A DNA stretch of 64,000 nucleotides from Drosophila persimilis (lineage: Eukaryota > Arthropoda > Insecta > Diptera > Drosophilidae). The notes beneath the pieces are model-generated. The model was not told the origin of the DNA. It saw only the letters and a list, made by a program, of their open reading frames with translations, and did not search any database. Location: positions 1 to 64,000 of the forward strand of contig NW_020825397.1 of NCBI RefSeq assembly GCF_003286085.1, written 5' to 3'. The translations under genes were made by a program, and so were the position numbers. Shown piece by piece: positions 32,603 to 44,865 of the stretch. Within the stretch, counting starts at the first letter, position 1. The number at the start of each line of letters is the position of its first letter.

Positions 32603-33289
32603 TGTTGTGTCCGGGATCGTGAGAATTGCGGATAAACACACAATCGCTTATCTTCATCGGTACTTAGGAGTTGGTTACGTTTTATTTCCTATTTGCAAAA
32701 GGAGTTTAATACATTTTATTCTTATATGTATCTACGCACGCTTCGTCTTTTATCCCCGCTCTTTTATCGACTGCTCAAACTAATGTTAATGTATTGTGAC
32801 CATTTTTCTTCTTGTCTTTTCATAGTGTGATCATTTTTCTTCTCTTTTTTTCGTTATGTAGGGTATGTAAAACCAAAGACTATACAATACCAAGATGTTG
32901 CATGAGCGACCAAAAAGCTGTTCTATGGCGGGAATTTATCTAAAGCACTCATAAATTTTTTTTAATATTTCGGCTGAGTCCCCACTGTGCCGCGCCAAAG
33001 ACATCAGCGACCACGCTGCCCTACGGTTTCGGCACGCAGACGATTCATATTTTGTTTTTGTATTCTTTCTCTTGAGACACACCGACTCGACGCTGACCGA
33101 TTCATTTACGAAGCCGAGTAGCATTTCGGAGGCGAAGGTAGCGTAAAAGAGAATTGAAGTAATAGCCCCGCGCGCCCGTAAAATGAAGCGTGAAACGAAA
33201 ATTGAAAAAGAATTTGTTCCTCATGCAACATCTTGGTATTGTATAGTCTTTGGTAAAACTAAGTATATATAAGCTAATTTTTCTCAACA
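32603..33289 (-). repeat. BEL/Pao-type LTR, unit 1, split by a nested element
   Basis: Read on the minus strand from TGTTGAGAAAAATTAGC to GATCCCGGACACAACA, with TGTTG...CAACA termini, directly downstream of the BEL pol fragment. TATATATA lies about 20 bases from its minus-strand start. Without the 379-bp insertion it is about 300 bp. It ends 20 bp after the NHL stop, so transcription from it would enter the NHL gene antisense. Confidence 0.55.
32874..33252. mobile_element. 379-bp inverted-terminal-repeat element (MITE) in the BEL LTR, unit 1
   Basis: 33-bp perfect terminal inverted repeats starting CAAAGACTATACAATACCAA, flanked by GTAAAAC on both sides (32867-32873 and 33253-33259). Unit 4 has a single GTAAAAC at the homologous site. 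No transposase. A 7-bp duplication with about 31-bp repeats is what P-superfamily elements such as 1360/Hoppel make; that family call is an inference. Confidence 0.8.
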
Positions 33290-34827
33290 ACGTCTAGCTT
33301 TGCCAGCATAGAGGTTGGGCGGTGTAGAACTCCAGTCGTCGTCTTTACAGTGGCTGAGCGAACCTGTCCGTCGTCCAGGCCTGACTGCTAGAAGAACACA
33401 CTTTTTCCTTTGAGATCGATGAAGATTCTTATTACAGATAAGAGCAATGTCCATTTCAGCGAGTGGTGGCACTGGGTGATGCCACTTTGTCCGTCTGCAT
33501 AGGTCTGGTAGGTACTCATTGAGCCACTTGTTCCAAAATGAGTGTGAGTTCTGCTGAGCGATGCGCCATTCCTTTCGAGTTGGCTGGTACTTCTCCTCTT
33601 GTGGATGTGGTGTCTGGCTGGAATTGGGAGAACCTAAAAGAAAGTGATTTGGGGTTATCGGATCGTCTGTGGGGTTATCCAGAGCAATGTGTGTAAGCGG
33701 TCTGGAATTTACTATGTTACACAGGCTACACAGTATGTCTTCTGTCAGTTTTTTGTCATGCAGTGCGTGTCCTATGGCTCTCTTCACACTTCGTACCAAT
33801 AATTCCCAGCCCCCACCTGCGGGCAATTAAACAGCCATTCGATCTGCTTGATTGACAAGTCGTTCGCTATTCTATGGTGATCGAGGTCCTGCAATTCTCT
33901 TTCCAATTCATGTTCAGCTCCCACCAAATTGGTACCACTGTCAGATTGGATTCTTACTGGTCTTTACGGCGCCGCGCCATGAAGCTATGCAATACTCGAA
34001 GACACGTATCTGTTGTCAGGTCCCTGGGAATTTCCAAATGAATTGCTCTTATTGTAAGGCATGTAAATATGCATATCCAGCGTTTCTCGGTACTCCTTGC
34101 TCTTACAACCAGAAACGGTCCCATGTAGTCGATTCCAACATATGAGAATGGGCATACGTGCGGAGAGAGTCGGTCCTTAGGAAGTTGTACCATTAATGGC
34201 GTTTTTGGTGAAGCTCTCTGGATTTTACAAGTCATACAATTTCTAGCTGCACGGCGAACCTCCAGTCTCCAACCTGTCCAGTCAATAGCAACATCCTGTA
34301 CATTGCGGATCACTATGAGTACAGCTTCTTTAATTTCAGCTACATCAAGGTAGACTTTTCGTTTGGTCTTACGATCACACATCCTGTAGACCCAAGCGAC
34401 AGCACGCATCAGCCTTGTAAATGAAGATAACCCTTCCAGCAACTCCCTGAATACGATATTGACAGATCCATCTGAAGACATCTCATTTATTGATAACGTA
34501 AACTTGCATCTTACTTCCAGTTCCGTGTCACCAACGTCTGAAGTTCCTAGATTCCATAGACTTGCGTCCTCTTGAAGGAATTGAGGGTCTCTCAACCCGG
34601 AGGTTTCTCGAGTTCCAGATCTGAGTTTGGTGCCAAAGTCTGCCGGGTTATCCTTAGTAGGCACCCAATGCCAATCTTCCAACCTTGTTGCCTCGAAGTA
34701 TCTCGTCAATTATGTGTCCTACATATCGCTTATATTTTTTGTGATCTGATTTAATCCATGCTAAGACAGTCTTGGAGTCGGACCACATGTGGTCACATTT
34801 GGGTTTGACGTCGTGACCCTCAAGACC
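33290..34827 (-). pseudogene. BEL/Pao pol fragment (RNase H end and integrase), unit 1
   Basis: Minus-strand frames 34709-33954 and 33826-33284. The first has [14 protein letters not shown] (RNase H/integrase linker), the zinc-binding CMTCKIQRA and integrase core residues in YVGIDYMGPF and RAIHLEIPRDLTTD. The second has IVNSRPLTHIALDNPTDD and LTPNHFLLGS-like PITPNHFLLGS, the integrase C-terminal region typical of BEL/Pao. The frames are separated by stops near 33830-33950 and the N-terminal pol and gag are missing. Confidence 0.8.
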
Positions 34828-35633
34828 TCATATCTTTTAGACTGCAGAATCTGAATCGGATCGTATCATTATTATAGCCAGCATCACGAAAACGCCACAC
34901 CCCATTCCACCCCCGCAAAGGACGTAAATCTGGGGCATCCACAAATCTCAGACTATTAAGGCTAGAGTATTCAAATTAGGTATCCACACTCCTTTTAGAT
35001 CTCACTATAAAAAGTATATCTCAAAATTTCGCCCCACCCCCTTTCGCACCCACAAAGGACGAAAATCTGTTGCATCCACAATATTGCAGATTCGAGAAAA
35101 CTAAAAACGCACAATCATAGATAACTGATTTAGTTCGGATCATTTTTGTAGCCTAAATCAACAAATCAATTTGCAGTGGCTACGCAGCGCCCGACGTCAC
35201 GTTCAGTCCAGTCACAACATGCCCCCTCGTTTTTTTTTTTGGTTTCTCGTATCTTTGAAATTGTGGATGCCACAGATTGTCGTTCTTTGTGTGGGCGGAA
35301 GGGGGCGGGGCGAAGTTTTGAAATATACTTGTAACAGTGACATATTATAGAAGTCTGGATACAACATGACGTTGCTCTGGCTCTTATAGTCTCTGAGCAC
35401 TAGGCGCTCATAGGGACGAACTGACGGACAGTCGAACAGAGTATCGGGTATAAAAATCCAGAATTCTCGCTTTCCACAATTCACAAATTTTTCCTGCATT
35501 TGGTCTTAAGAAAAAGGCAAAAAATTCGCAATCGGCAGCACTGGATGGAAGAGAGCAATACTGACTATGTTTCGGGGATAAATATAGATTTTCGGTCGCA
35601 GCAGCAACTCAGAACGCTCCCCCTAGTTTTTTT
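34828..35633. repeat. Helitron fragments in array unit 1
   Basis: 34828-35234 is a plus-oriented DINE-1-like fragment with the short 3'-end variant. 35235-35633 is the minus-oriented composite that also forms the spacer at 30161-30567. Confidence 0.75.
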
Positions 35634-36026
35634 TTCTTGATCTAGAGTGCCTGGGGATTAAATGTCAAAGTTAACAATCTTTTGTGATCGGACTTTCGTC
35701 ATTATTATCGTCAGACTTTTGTGTAAATGATCATACAGTACGGGTCTAAGAAATAAAAGTATTCGTCCAATATTTTACTCAAATCTGCGTAAGTGAGCGA
35801 AGCGAGTTAGCCGGCAATTGAAGTACGAGAAAAGTGGTTGTGCAAGGGTTAGTGCAAAAAAATAAGTATATTTAGATTAAAAAGAAGAAAAGCTAGATGG
35901 CTACATTAACAGTGAACACGATTGGACCTAAGGATCGATTATGTAGATCAATTAATCAAGAATCTACATGCAAACAAAATTTCGCGGTTGTACATGAGGT
36001 ATAAGAAAATTCATATTCAGATGAAA
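35634..36026 (+). other. Leader region of array unit 2 with a 36-codon ORF
   Basis: Unrecognised sequence present in units 2, 3 and 4 (40252-40644, 47090-47483) but absent before copy 1. It holds an A-rich 3' part and a 36-codon frame, ATG 35897 to TAA 36004 (MATLTVNTIGPKDRLCRSIN at its start). GAG|GTATAAG at 35996-36005 resembles a splice donor and an acceptor-like TTTTTTAG lies about 190 bp downstream, so it could be a first exon for the NHL gene. This is speculative. Confidence 0.35.
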
Positions 36027-36198
36027 AAATGAAATACTTTCAATAAGGTTGACTTTTGATTCAGGGAATTTAAAACTTTCTGAAATTCAATGAAAAAAAA
36101 AACCATATCCGACCGCCATATAATTTCTGCATATAAATTCTTGTTAAGTAAATAAAAAAAAAAATACCAAGCATTCAACTTTTTTAGCTTGCTCAAGA

Positions 36199-36339
36199 AT
36201 GGCCAATTTTCAAGTACTGATGTCCAACTCCTTGACTGAAGATCGGGCCGGACCAAGTTTTGCTAAACAACAACAACAGCAGCAGCAAGAGGTCGAACAG
36301 GCGCTCCAGGCCCCAGCCCAAGTAGTCCCACAACAATAA
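36199..36339 (+). pseudogene. Gln-rich segment upstream of NHL copy 2
   Basis: Same 46-codon frame as in unit 1, with the same relation to the NHL frame and one silent difference in the Glu codon of LTEDRAG. Confidence 0.4.
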
Positions 36340-36409
36340 TGGTTACTGCCTGCCAGATGCCAATTCTTCTGTTAACAGTTTAAGCGCCGTTCACAGTAAG
36401 GCCACTCTC

Positions 36410-37201
36410 ATGAAGATCGGGTGGAAATTTGGCTGCCTGGGTGCGGGCTTTTGCTTGGGCATCGACGACGATATCGTTGTTGCCGATTCGAAAAATCACC
36501 GAATCGCTGTATACGCCAAAATGGAGGCCCTGAAGTTCCAGTTTGGCGATGCCGGCAAGCGGAACGGCCAGCTTTTTTATCCCCGCAAAGTGGCTGTCTT
36601 CCAACACAATGGAAATTTCGTTGCCTGCGATCGCGGCAATGGACGCTCTCGCATGCAGATCTTCTCTAAGTGCGGCACATATATGTTCAAGATTTCCATC
36701 AGGTTTATGGATATTGTGACCGGGTTGGCTGTCACCGCCAAGGGTCATATTGTGGCCGTCGATAGTGTCTCGCCGACTGTCTTTGTTATATCCGAGGAGG
36801 GTATGCTGTTGCACGGGTTCGACTGCAGTGTCTTTGTGCGTGAACCCTCGGACATAGCCATACGCGACAATGTTTTCTACCTTTGCGATATGAAGGCTCA
36901 TGGCGTGGCCGTTTTCAAGGACAGTGGCGAATTCCTCTATCGCATTGGCAACGAGAGGGTATCCTGCTACCCCACGGGCATTGATATATTCAGTGCTGGG
37001 GATTTGCTCATTGGGGATACCCATGGATATCGCTTCCATGTGACCTACTACGGGAGCGACGGTGTTTTCAAGTCGGTCATCGAGTTTCCTCATCTGAATG
37101 TTTCACGTTGCTGCGGCTTGAAGATCACATCCGAAGGTTATGTGGTCACTCTGGCCAAGAATAACCATCAAGTTCTTGTGATGGATCTGCTGTATGTCTA
37201 G
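36410..37201 (+). CDS. NHL beta-propeller protein, mei-P26-like, copy 2
   Basis: 263 residues, open throughout. Against copy 1 I count four replacement changes (E to D in the DDD segment, G to E in KMEALKF, V to G in SKCGTY, H to D in IRDNVF) and one silent change. It shares the short first blade and the absence of RING/B-box domains. Its leader and possible first exon are present upstream, unlike copy 1. Confidence 0.6.
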   Translation: MKIGWKFGCLGAGFCLGIDDDIVVADSKNHRIAVYAKMEALKFQFGDAGKRNGQLFYPRKVAVFQHNGNFVACDRGNGRSRMQIFSKCGTYMFKISIRFMDIVTGLAVTAKGHIVAVDSVSPTVFVISEEGMLLHGFDCSVFVREPSDIAIRDNVFYLCDMKAHGVAVFKDSGEFLYRIGNERVSCYPTGIDIFSAGDLLIGDTHGYRFHVTYYGSDGVFKSVIEFPHLNVSRCCGLKITSEGYVVTLAKNNHQVLVMDLLYV

Positions 37202-37220
37202 TGATTATAAGATAACACCC

Positions 37221-37907
37221 TGTTGTGTCCGGGATCGTGAGAATTGCGGATAAACACACAATCGCTTATCTTCATCGGTACTTAGGAGTTGGTTACGTTT
37301 TATTTCCTATTTGCAAAAGGAGTTTAATACATTTTATTCTTATATGTATCTACGCACGCTTCGTCTTTTATCCCCGCTCTTTTATCGACTGCTCAAACTA
37401 ATGTTAATGTATTGTGACCATTTTTCTTCTTGTCTTTTCATAGTGTGATCATTTTTCTTCTCTTTTTTTCGTTATGTAGGGTATGTAAAACCAAAGACTA
37501 TACAATACCAAGATGTTGCATGAGCGACCAAAAAGCTGTTCTATGGCGGGAATTTATCTAAAGCACTCATAAATTTTTTTTAATATTTCGGCTGAGTCCC
37601 CACTGTGCCGCGCCAAAGACATCAGCGACCACGCTGCCCTACGGTTTCGGCACGCAGACGATTCATATTTTGTTTTTGTATTCTTTCTCTTGAGACACAC
37701 CGACTCGACGCTGACCGATTCATTTACGAAGCCGAGTAGCATTTCGGAGGCGAAGGTAGCGTAAAAGAGAATTGAAGTAATAGCCCCGCGCGCCCGTAAA
37801 ATGAAGCGTGAAACGAAAATTGAAAAAGAATTTGTTCCTCATGCAACATCTTGGTATTGTATAGTCTTTGGTAAAACTAAGTATATATAAGCTAATTTTT
37901 CTCAACA
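37221..37907 (-). repeat. BEL/Pao-type LTR, unit 2
   Basis: As in unit 1: TGTTG...CAACA on the minus strand, 20 bp beyond the NHL stop, split by the nested element. Confidence 0.55.
37492..37870. mobile_element. 379-bp inverted-terminal-repeat element, unit 2
   Basis: Same position, terminal repeats and GTAAAAC flanks as in unit 1, so it was carried along by unit duplication rather than inserted independently. Confidence 0.8.
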
Positions 37908-39445
37908 ACGTCTAGCTTTGCCAGCATAGAGGTTGGGCGGTGTAGAACTCCAGTCGTCGTCTTTACAGTGGCTGAGCGAACCTGTCCGTCGTCCAGGCCT
38001 GACTGCTAGAAGAACACACTTTTTCCTTTGAGATCGATGAAGATTCTTATTACAGATAAGAGCAATGTCCATTTCAGCGAGTGGTGGCACTGGGTGATGC
38101 CACTTTGTCCGTCTGCATAGGTCTGGTAGGTACTCATTGAGCCACTTGTTCCAAAATGAGTGTGAGTTCTGCTGAGCGATGCGCCATTCCTTTCGAGTTG
38201 GCTGGTACTTCTCCTCTTGTGGATGTGGTGTCTGGCTGGAATTGGGAGAACCTAAAAGAAAGTGATTTGGGGTTATCGGATCGTCTGTGGGGTTATCCAG
38301 AGCAATGTGTGTAAGCGGTCTGGAATTTACTATGTTACACAGGCTACACAGTATGTCTTCTGTCAGTTTTTTGTCATGCAGTGCGTGTCCTATGGCTCTC
38401 TTCACACTTCGTACCAATAATTCCCAGCCCCCACCTGCGGGCAATTAAACAGCCATTCGATCTGCTTGATTGACAAGTCGTTCGCTATTCTATGGTGATC
38501 GAGGTCCTGCAATTCTCTTTCCAATTCATGTTCAGCTCCCACCAAATTGGTACCACTGTCAGATTGGATTCTTACTGGTCTTTACGGCGCCGCGCCATGA
38601 AGCTATGCAATACTCGAAGACACGTATCTGTTGTCAGGTCCCTGGGAATTTCCAAATGAATTGCTCTTATTGTAAGGCATGTAAATATGCATATCCAGCG
38701 TTTCTCGGTACTCCTTGCTCTTACAACCAGAAACGGTCCCATGTAGTCGATTCCAACATATGAGAATGGGCATACGTGCGGAGAGAGTCGGTCCTTAGGA
38801 AGTTGTACCATTAATGGCGTTTTTGGTGAAGCTCTCTGGATTTTACAAGTCATACAATTTCTAGCTGCACGGCGAACCTCCAGTCTCCAACCTGTCCAGT
38901 CAATAGCAACATCCTGTACATTGCGGATCACTATGAGTACAGCTTCTTTAATTTCAGCTACATCAAGGTAGACTTTTCGTTTGGTCTTACGATCACACAT
39001 CCTGTAGACCCAAGCGACAGCACGCATCAGCCTTGTAAATGAAGATAACCCTTCCAGCAACTCCCTGAATACGATATTGACAGATCCATCTGAAGACATC
39101 TCATTTATTGATAACGTAAACTTGCATCTTACTTCCAGTTCCGTGTCACCAACGTCTGAAGTTCCTAGATTCCATAGACTTGCGTCCTCTTGAAGGAATT
39201 GAGGGTCTCTCAACCCGGAGGTTTCTCGAGTTCCAGATCTGAGTTTGGTGCCAAAGTCTGCCGGGTTATCCTTAGTAGGCACCCAATGCCAATCTTCCAA
39301 CCTTGTTGCCTCGAAGTATCTCGTCAATTATGTGTCCTACATATCGCTTATATTTTTTGTGATCTGATTTAATCCATGCTAAGACAGTCTTGGAGTCGGA
39401 CCACATGTGGTCACATTTGGGTTTGACGTCGTGACCCTCAAGACC
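37908..39445 (-). pseudogene. BEL/Pao pol fragment, unit 2
   Basis: Frames 39327-38572 and 38444-37902 encode the same integrase core and C-terminal region as unit 1; the proteins are identical to unit 1 as far as I can see. Confidence 0.8.
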
Positions 39446-40251
39446 TCATATCTTTTAGACTGCAGAATCTGAATCGGATCGTATCATTATTATAGCCAGC
39501 ATCACGAAAACGCCACACCCCATTCCACCCCCGCAAAGGACGTAAATCTGGGGCATCCACAAATCTCAGACTATTAAGGCTAGAGTATTCAAATTAGGTA
39601 TCCACACTCCTTTTAGATCTCACTATAAAAAGTATATCTCAAAATTTCGCCCCACCCCCTTTCGCACCCACAAAGGACGAAAATCTGTTGCATCCACAAT
39701 ATTGCAGATTCGAGAAAACTAAAAACGCACAATCATAGATAACTGATTTAGTTCGGATCATTTTTGTAGCCTAAATCAACAAATCAATTTGCAGTGGCTA
39801 CGCAGCGCCCGACGTCACGTTCAGTCCAGTCACAACATGCCCCCTCGTTTTTTTTTTTGGTTTCTCGTATCTTTGAAATTGTGGATGCCACAGATTGTCG
39901 TTCTTTGTGTGGGCGGAAGGGGGCGGGGCGAAGTTTTGAAATATACTTGTAACAGTGACATATTATAGAAGTCTGGATACAACATGACGTTGCTCTGGCT
40001 CTTATAGTCTCTGAGCACTAGGCGCTCATAGGGACGAACTGACGGACAGTCGAACAGAGTATCGGGTATAAAAATCCAGAATTCTCGCTTTCCACAATTC
40101 ACAAATTTTTCCTGCATTTGGTCTTAAGAAAAAGGCAAAAAATTCGCAATCGGCAGCACTGGATGGAAGAGAGCAATACTGACTATGTTTCGGGGATAAA
40201 TATAGATTTTCGGTCGCAGCAGCAACTCAGAACGCTCCCCCTAGTTTTTTT
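39446..40251. repeat. Helitron fragments in array unit 2
   Basis: Plus-oriented fragment followed by the minus-oriented composite, in the same arrangement as unit 1. Confidence 0.75.
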
Positions 40252-40644
40252 TTCTTGATCTAGAGTGCCTGGGGATTAAATGTCAAAGTTAACAATCTTT
40301 TGTGATCGGACTTTCGTCATTATTATCGTCAGACTTTTGTGTAAATGATCATACAGTACGGGTCTAAGAAATAAAAGTATTCGTCCAATATTTTACTCAA
40401 ATCTGCGTAAGTGAGCGAAGCGAGTTAGCCGGCAATTGAAGTACGAGAAAAGTGGTTGTGCAAGGGTTAGTGCAAAAAAATAAGTATATTTAGATTAAAA
40501 AGAAGAAAAGCTAGATGGCTACATTAACAGTGAACACGATTGGACCTAAGGATCGATTATGTAGATCAATTAATCAAGAATCTACATGCAAACAAAATTT
40601 CGCGGTTGTACATGAGGTATAAGAAAATTCATATTCAGATGAAA
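40252..40644 (+). other. Leader region of array unit 3 with a 36-codon ORF
   Basis: Copy of the unit 2 leader; the small frame runs 40515-40622. Confidence 0.35.
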
Positions 40645-40816
40645 AAATGAAATACTTTCAATAAGGTTGACTTTTGATTCAGGGAATTTAAAACTTTCTG
40701 AAATTCAATGAAAAAAAAAACCATATCCGACCGCCATATAATTTCTGCATATAAATTCTTGTTAAGTAAATAAAAAAAAAAATACCAAGCATTCAACTTT
40801 TTTAGCTTGCTCAAGA

Positions 40817-40957
40817 ATGGCCAATTTTCAAGTACTGATGTCCAACTCCTTGACTGAAGATCGGGCCGGACCAAGTTTTGCTAAACAACAACAACAGCAG
40901 CAGCAAGAGGTCGAACAGGCGCTCCAGGCCCCAGCCCAAGTAGTCCCACAACAATAA
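40817..40957 (+). pseudogene. Gln-rich segment upstream of NHL copy 3
   Basis: Identical in frame and length to unit 2, ending in the same TAA before the NHL frame. Confidence 0.4.
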
Positions 40958-41027
40958 TGGTTACTGCCTGCCAGATGCCAATTCTTCTGTTAACAGTTTA
41001 AGCGCCGTTCACAGTAAGGCCACTCTC

Positions 41028-41819
41028 ATGAAGATCGGGTGGAAATTTGGCTGCCTGGGTGCGGGCTTTTGCTTGGGCATCGACGACGATATCGTTGTTG
41101 CCGATTCGAAAAATCACCGAATCGCTGTATACGCCAAAATGGAGGCCCTGAAGTTCCAGTTTGGCGATGCCGGCAAGCGGAACGGCCAGCTTTTTTATCC
41201 CCGCAAAGTGGCTGTCTTCCAACACAATGGAAATTTCGTTGCCTGCGATCGCGGCAATGGACGCTCTCGCATGCAGATCTTCTCTAAGTGCGGCACATAT
41301 ATGTTCAAGATTTCCATCAGGTTTATGGATATTGTGACCGGGTTGGCTGTCACCGCCAAGGGTCATATTGTGGCCGTCGATAGTGTCTCGCCGACTGTCT
41401 TTGTTATATCCGAGGAGGGTATGCTGTTGCACGGGTTCGACTGCAGTGTCTTTGTGCGTGAACCCTCGGACATAGCCATACGCGACAATGTTTTCTACCT
41501 TTGCGATATGAAGGCTCATGGCGTGGCCGTTTTCAAGGACAGTGGCGAATTCCTCTATAGCATTGGCAACGAGAGGGTATCCTGCTACCCCACGGGCATT
41601 GATATATTCAGTGCTGGGGATTTGCTCATTGGGGATACCCATGGATATCGCTTCCATGTGACCTACTACGGGAGCGACGGTGTTTTCAAGTCGGTCATCG
41701 AGTTTCCTCAACTGAATGTTTCACGTTGCTGCGGCTTGAAGATCACATCCGAAGGTTATGTGGTCACTCTGGCCAAGAATAACCATCAAGTTCTTGTGAT
41801 GGATCTGCTGTATGTCTAG
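41028..41819 (+). CDS. NHL beta-propeller protein, mei-P26-like, copy 3
   Basis: 263 residues, intact. Differs from copy 2 by two replacement changes (R to S in LYSIGNE, H to Q in FPQLN) and no silent change in the coding region. The Q is shared with copy 4, so copies 3 and 4 keep a variant lost from copies 1 and 2. Confidence 0.6.
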   Translation: MKIGWKFGCLGAGFCLGIDDDIVVADSKNHRIAVYAKMEALKFQFGDAGKRNGQLFYPRKVAVFQHNGNFVACDRGNGRSRMQIFSKCGTYMFKISIRFMDIVTGLAVTAKGHIVAVDSVSPTVFVISEEGMLLHGFDCSVFVREPSDIAIRDNVFYLCDMKAHGVAVFKDSGEFLYSIGNERVSCYPTGIDIFSAGDLLIGDTHGYRFHVTYYGSDGVFKSVIEFPQLNVSRCCGLKITSEGYVVTLAKNNHQVLVMDLLYV

Positions 41820-41838
41820 TGATTATAAGATAACACCC

Positions 41839-42525
41839 TGTTGTGTCCGGGATCGTGAGAATTGCGGATAAACACACAATCGCTTATCTTCATCGGTACT
41901 TAGGAGTTGGTTACGTTTTATTTCCTATTTGCAAAAGGAGTTTAATACATTTTATTCTTATATGTATCTACGCACGCTTCGTCTTTTATCCCCGCTCTTT
42001 TATCGACTGCTCAAACTAATGTTAATGTATTGTGACCATTTTTCTTCTTGTCTTTTCATAGTGTGATCATTTTTCTTCTCTTTTTTTCGTTATGTAGGGT
42101 ATGTAAAACCAAAGACTATACAATACCAAGATGTTGCATGAGCGACCAAAAAGCTGTTCTATGGCGGGAATTTATCTAAAGCACTCATAAATTTTTTTTA
42201 ATATTTCGGCTGAGTCCCCACTGTGCCGCGCCAAAGACATCAGCGACCACGCTGCCCTACGGTTTCGGCACGCAGACGATTCATATTTTGTTTTTGTATT
42301 CTTTCTCTTGAGACACACCGACTCGACGCTGACCGATTCATTTACGAAGCCGAGTAGCATTTCGGAGGCGAAGGTAGCGTAAAAGAGAATTGAAGTAATA
42401 GCCCCGCGCGCCCGTAAAACGAAGCGTGAAACGAAAATTGAAAAAGAATTTGTTCCTCATGCAACATCTTGGTATTGTATAGTCTTTGGTAAAACTAAGT
42501 ATATATAAGCTAATTTTTCTCAACA
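41839..42525 (-). repeat. BEL/Pao-type LTR, unit 3
   Basis: Same as units 1 and 2, with the nested element carrying one T to C change near 42420. Confidence 0.55.
42110..42488. mobile_element. 379-bp inverted-terminal-repeat element, unit 3
   Basis: Third copy, at the identical site. Confidence 0.8.
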
Positions 42526-44063
42526 ACGTCTAGCTTTGCCAGCATAGAGGTTGGGCGGTGTAGAACTCCAGCCGTCGTCTTTACAGTGGCTGAGCGAACC
42601 TGTCCGTCGTCCAGGCCTGACTGCTAGAAGAACTCACTTTTTCCTTTGAGATCGATGAAGATTCTTATTACAGATAAGAGCAATGTCCATTTCAGCGAGT
42701 GGTGGCACTGGGTGATGCCACTTTGTCCGTCTGCATAGGTCTGGTAGGTACTCATTGAGCCACTTGTTCCAAAATGAGTGTGAGTTCTGCTGAGCGATGC
42801 GCCATTCCTTTCGAGTTGGCTGGTACTTCTCCTCTTGTGGATGTGGTGTCTGGCTGGAATTGGGAGAACCTAAAAGAAAGTGATTTGGGGTTATCGGATC
42901 GTCTGTGGGGTTATCCAGAGCAATGTGTGTAAGCGGTCTGGAATTTACTATGTTACACAGGCTACACAGTATGTCTTCTGTCAGTTTTTTGTCATGCAGT
43001 GCGTGTCCTATGGCTCTCTTCACACTTCGTACCAATAATTCCCAGCCCCCACCTGCGGGCAATTAAACAGCCATTCGAATTGCTTGGTTGACAAGACGTT
43101 CGCTATTCTAATGTGATCGAGGTCCTGCAATTCTCTTTCCAATTCATGTTCAGCTCCCACCAAATTGGTACCACTGTCAGATCGGATTCTTACTGGTCTT
43201 TACGGCGCCGCGCCATGAAGTTATGCAATACTCGAAGACACGTATCTGTTGTCAGGTCCCTGGGAATTTCCAAATGAATTGCTCTTATTGTAAGGCATGT
43301 AAATATGCATATCCAGCGTTTCTCGGTACTCCTTGCTCTTACAACCAGAAACGGTCCCATGTAGTCGATTCCAACATATGAGAATGGGCATACGTGCGGA
43401 GAGAGTCGGTCCTTAGGAAGTTGTACCATTAATGGCGTTTTTGGTGAAGCTCTCTGGATTTTACAAGTCATACAATTTCTAGCTGCACGGCGAACCTCCA
43501 GTCTCCAACCTGTCCAGTCCATAGCAACATCCTGTACATTGCGGATCACTATGAGTACAGCTTCTTTAATTTCAGCTACATCAAGGTAGACTTTTCGTTT
43601 GGTCTTACGATCACACATCCTGTAGACCCAAGCGACAGCACGCATCAGCCTTGTAAATGAAGATAACCCTTCCAGCAACTCCCTGAATACGATATTGACA
43701 GATCCATCTGAAGACATCTCATTTATTGATAACGTAAACTTGCATCTTACTTCCAGTTCCGTGTCACCAACGTCTGAAGTTCCTAGATTCCATAGACTTG
43801 CGTCCTCTTGAAGGAATTGAGGGTCTCTCAACCCGGAGGTTTCTCGAGTTCCAGATCTGAGTTTGGTGCCAAAGTCTGCCGGGTTATCCTTAGTAGGCAC
43901 CCAATGCCAATCTTCCAACCTTGTTGCCTCGAAGTATCTCGTCAATTATGTGTCCTACATATCGCTTATATTTTTTGTGATCTGATTTAATCCATGCTAG
44001 GACAGTCTTGGAGTCGGACCACATGTGGTCACATTTGGGTTTGATGTCGTGACCCTCAAGACC
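42526..44063 (-). pseudogene. BEL/Pao pol fragment, unit 3
   Basis: Frames 43945-43190 and 43062-42634. The second ends earlier than in units 1 and 2 (142 instead of 180 residues) because of a changed base near 42633. Single replacements such as I to M in DVAMDW are also seen. Confidence 0.8.
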
Positions 44064-44862
44064 TCATATCTTTTAGACTGCAGAATCTGAATCGGATCGT
44101 ATCATTATTATAGCCAGCATCACGAAAACGCCACACCCCCTTCCACCCCCGCAAAGGACGTAAATCTGGGGCATCCACAAATCTCAGACTATTAAGGCTA
44201 GAGTATTCAAATTAGGTATCCACACTCCTTTTAGATCTCACTATAAAAAGTATATCTCAAAATTTCGCCCCACCCCCTTTCGCACCCACAAAGGACGAAA
44301 ATCTGTTGCATCCACAATATTGCAGATTCGAGAAAACTAAAAACGCACAATCACAGATAACTGATTTAGTTCGGATCATTTTTGTAGCCTAAATCAACAA
44401 ATCAATTTGCAGTGGCTACGCAGCGCCCGACGTCACGTTCAGTCCAGTCACAACATGCCCCCTCGTTTTTTTTTTTGGTTTCTCGTATCTTTGAAATTGT
44501 GGATGCCACAGATTGTCGTTCTTTGTGTGGGCGGAAGGGGGCGGGGCGAAGTTTTGAAATATACTTGTAACAGTGACATATTATAGAAGTCTGGATACAA
44601 CATGACGTTGCTCTGGCTCTTATAGTCTCTGAGCACTAGGCGCTCATAGGGACGAACTGACGGACAGTCGAACAGAGTATCGGGTATAAAAATCCAGAAT
44701 TCTCGCTTTCCACAATTCACAAATTTTTCCTGCATTTGGTCTTAAGAAAAAGGCAAAAAATGCGCAATCGGCAGCACTGGATGGAAGAGAGCAATACTGA
44801 CTATGTTTCGGGGATAAATATAGATTTTCGGTCGCAGCAGCAACTCAGAACGCTCCCCCTAG
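44064..44862. repeat. Helitron fragments in array unit 3
   Basis: Same two-part arrangement as units 1 and 2, ending at CCCCCTAG where two further Helitrons are inserted. Confidence 0.75.
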
Positions 44863-44865
44863 TTT

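Noticed and set aside
32874..33290. Two 62-codon minus-strand frames inside the 379-bp element and LTR
   Set aside because: They are too short, without transposase resemblance, and lie in a non-coding inverted-repeat element.
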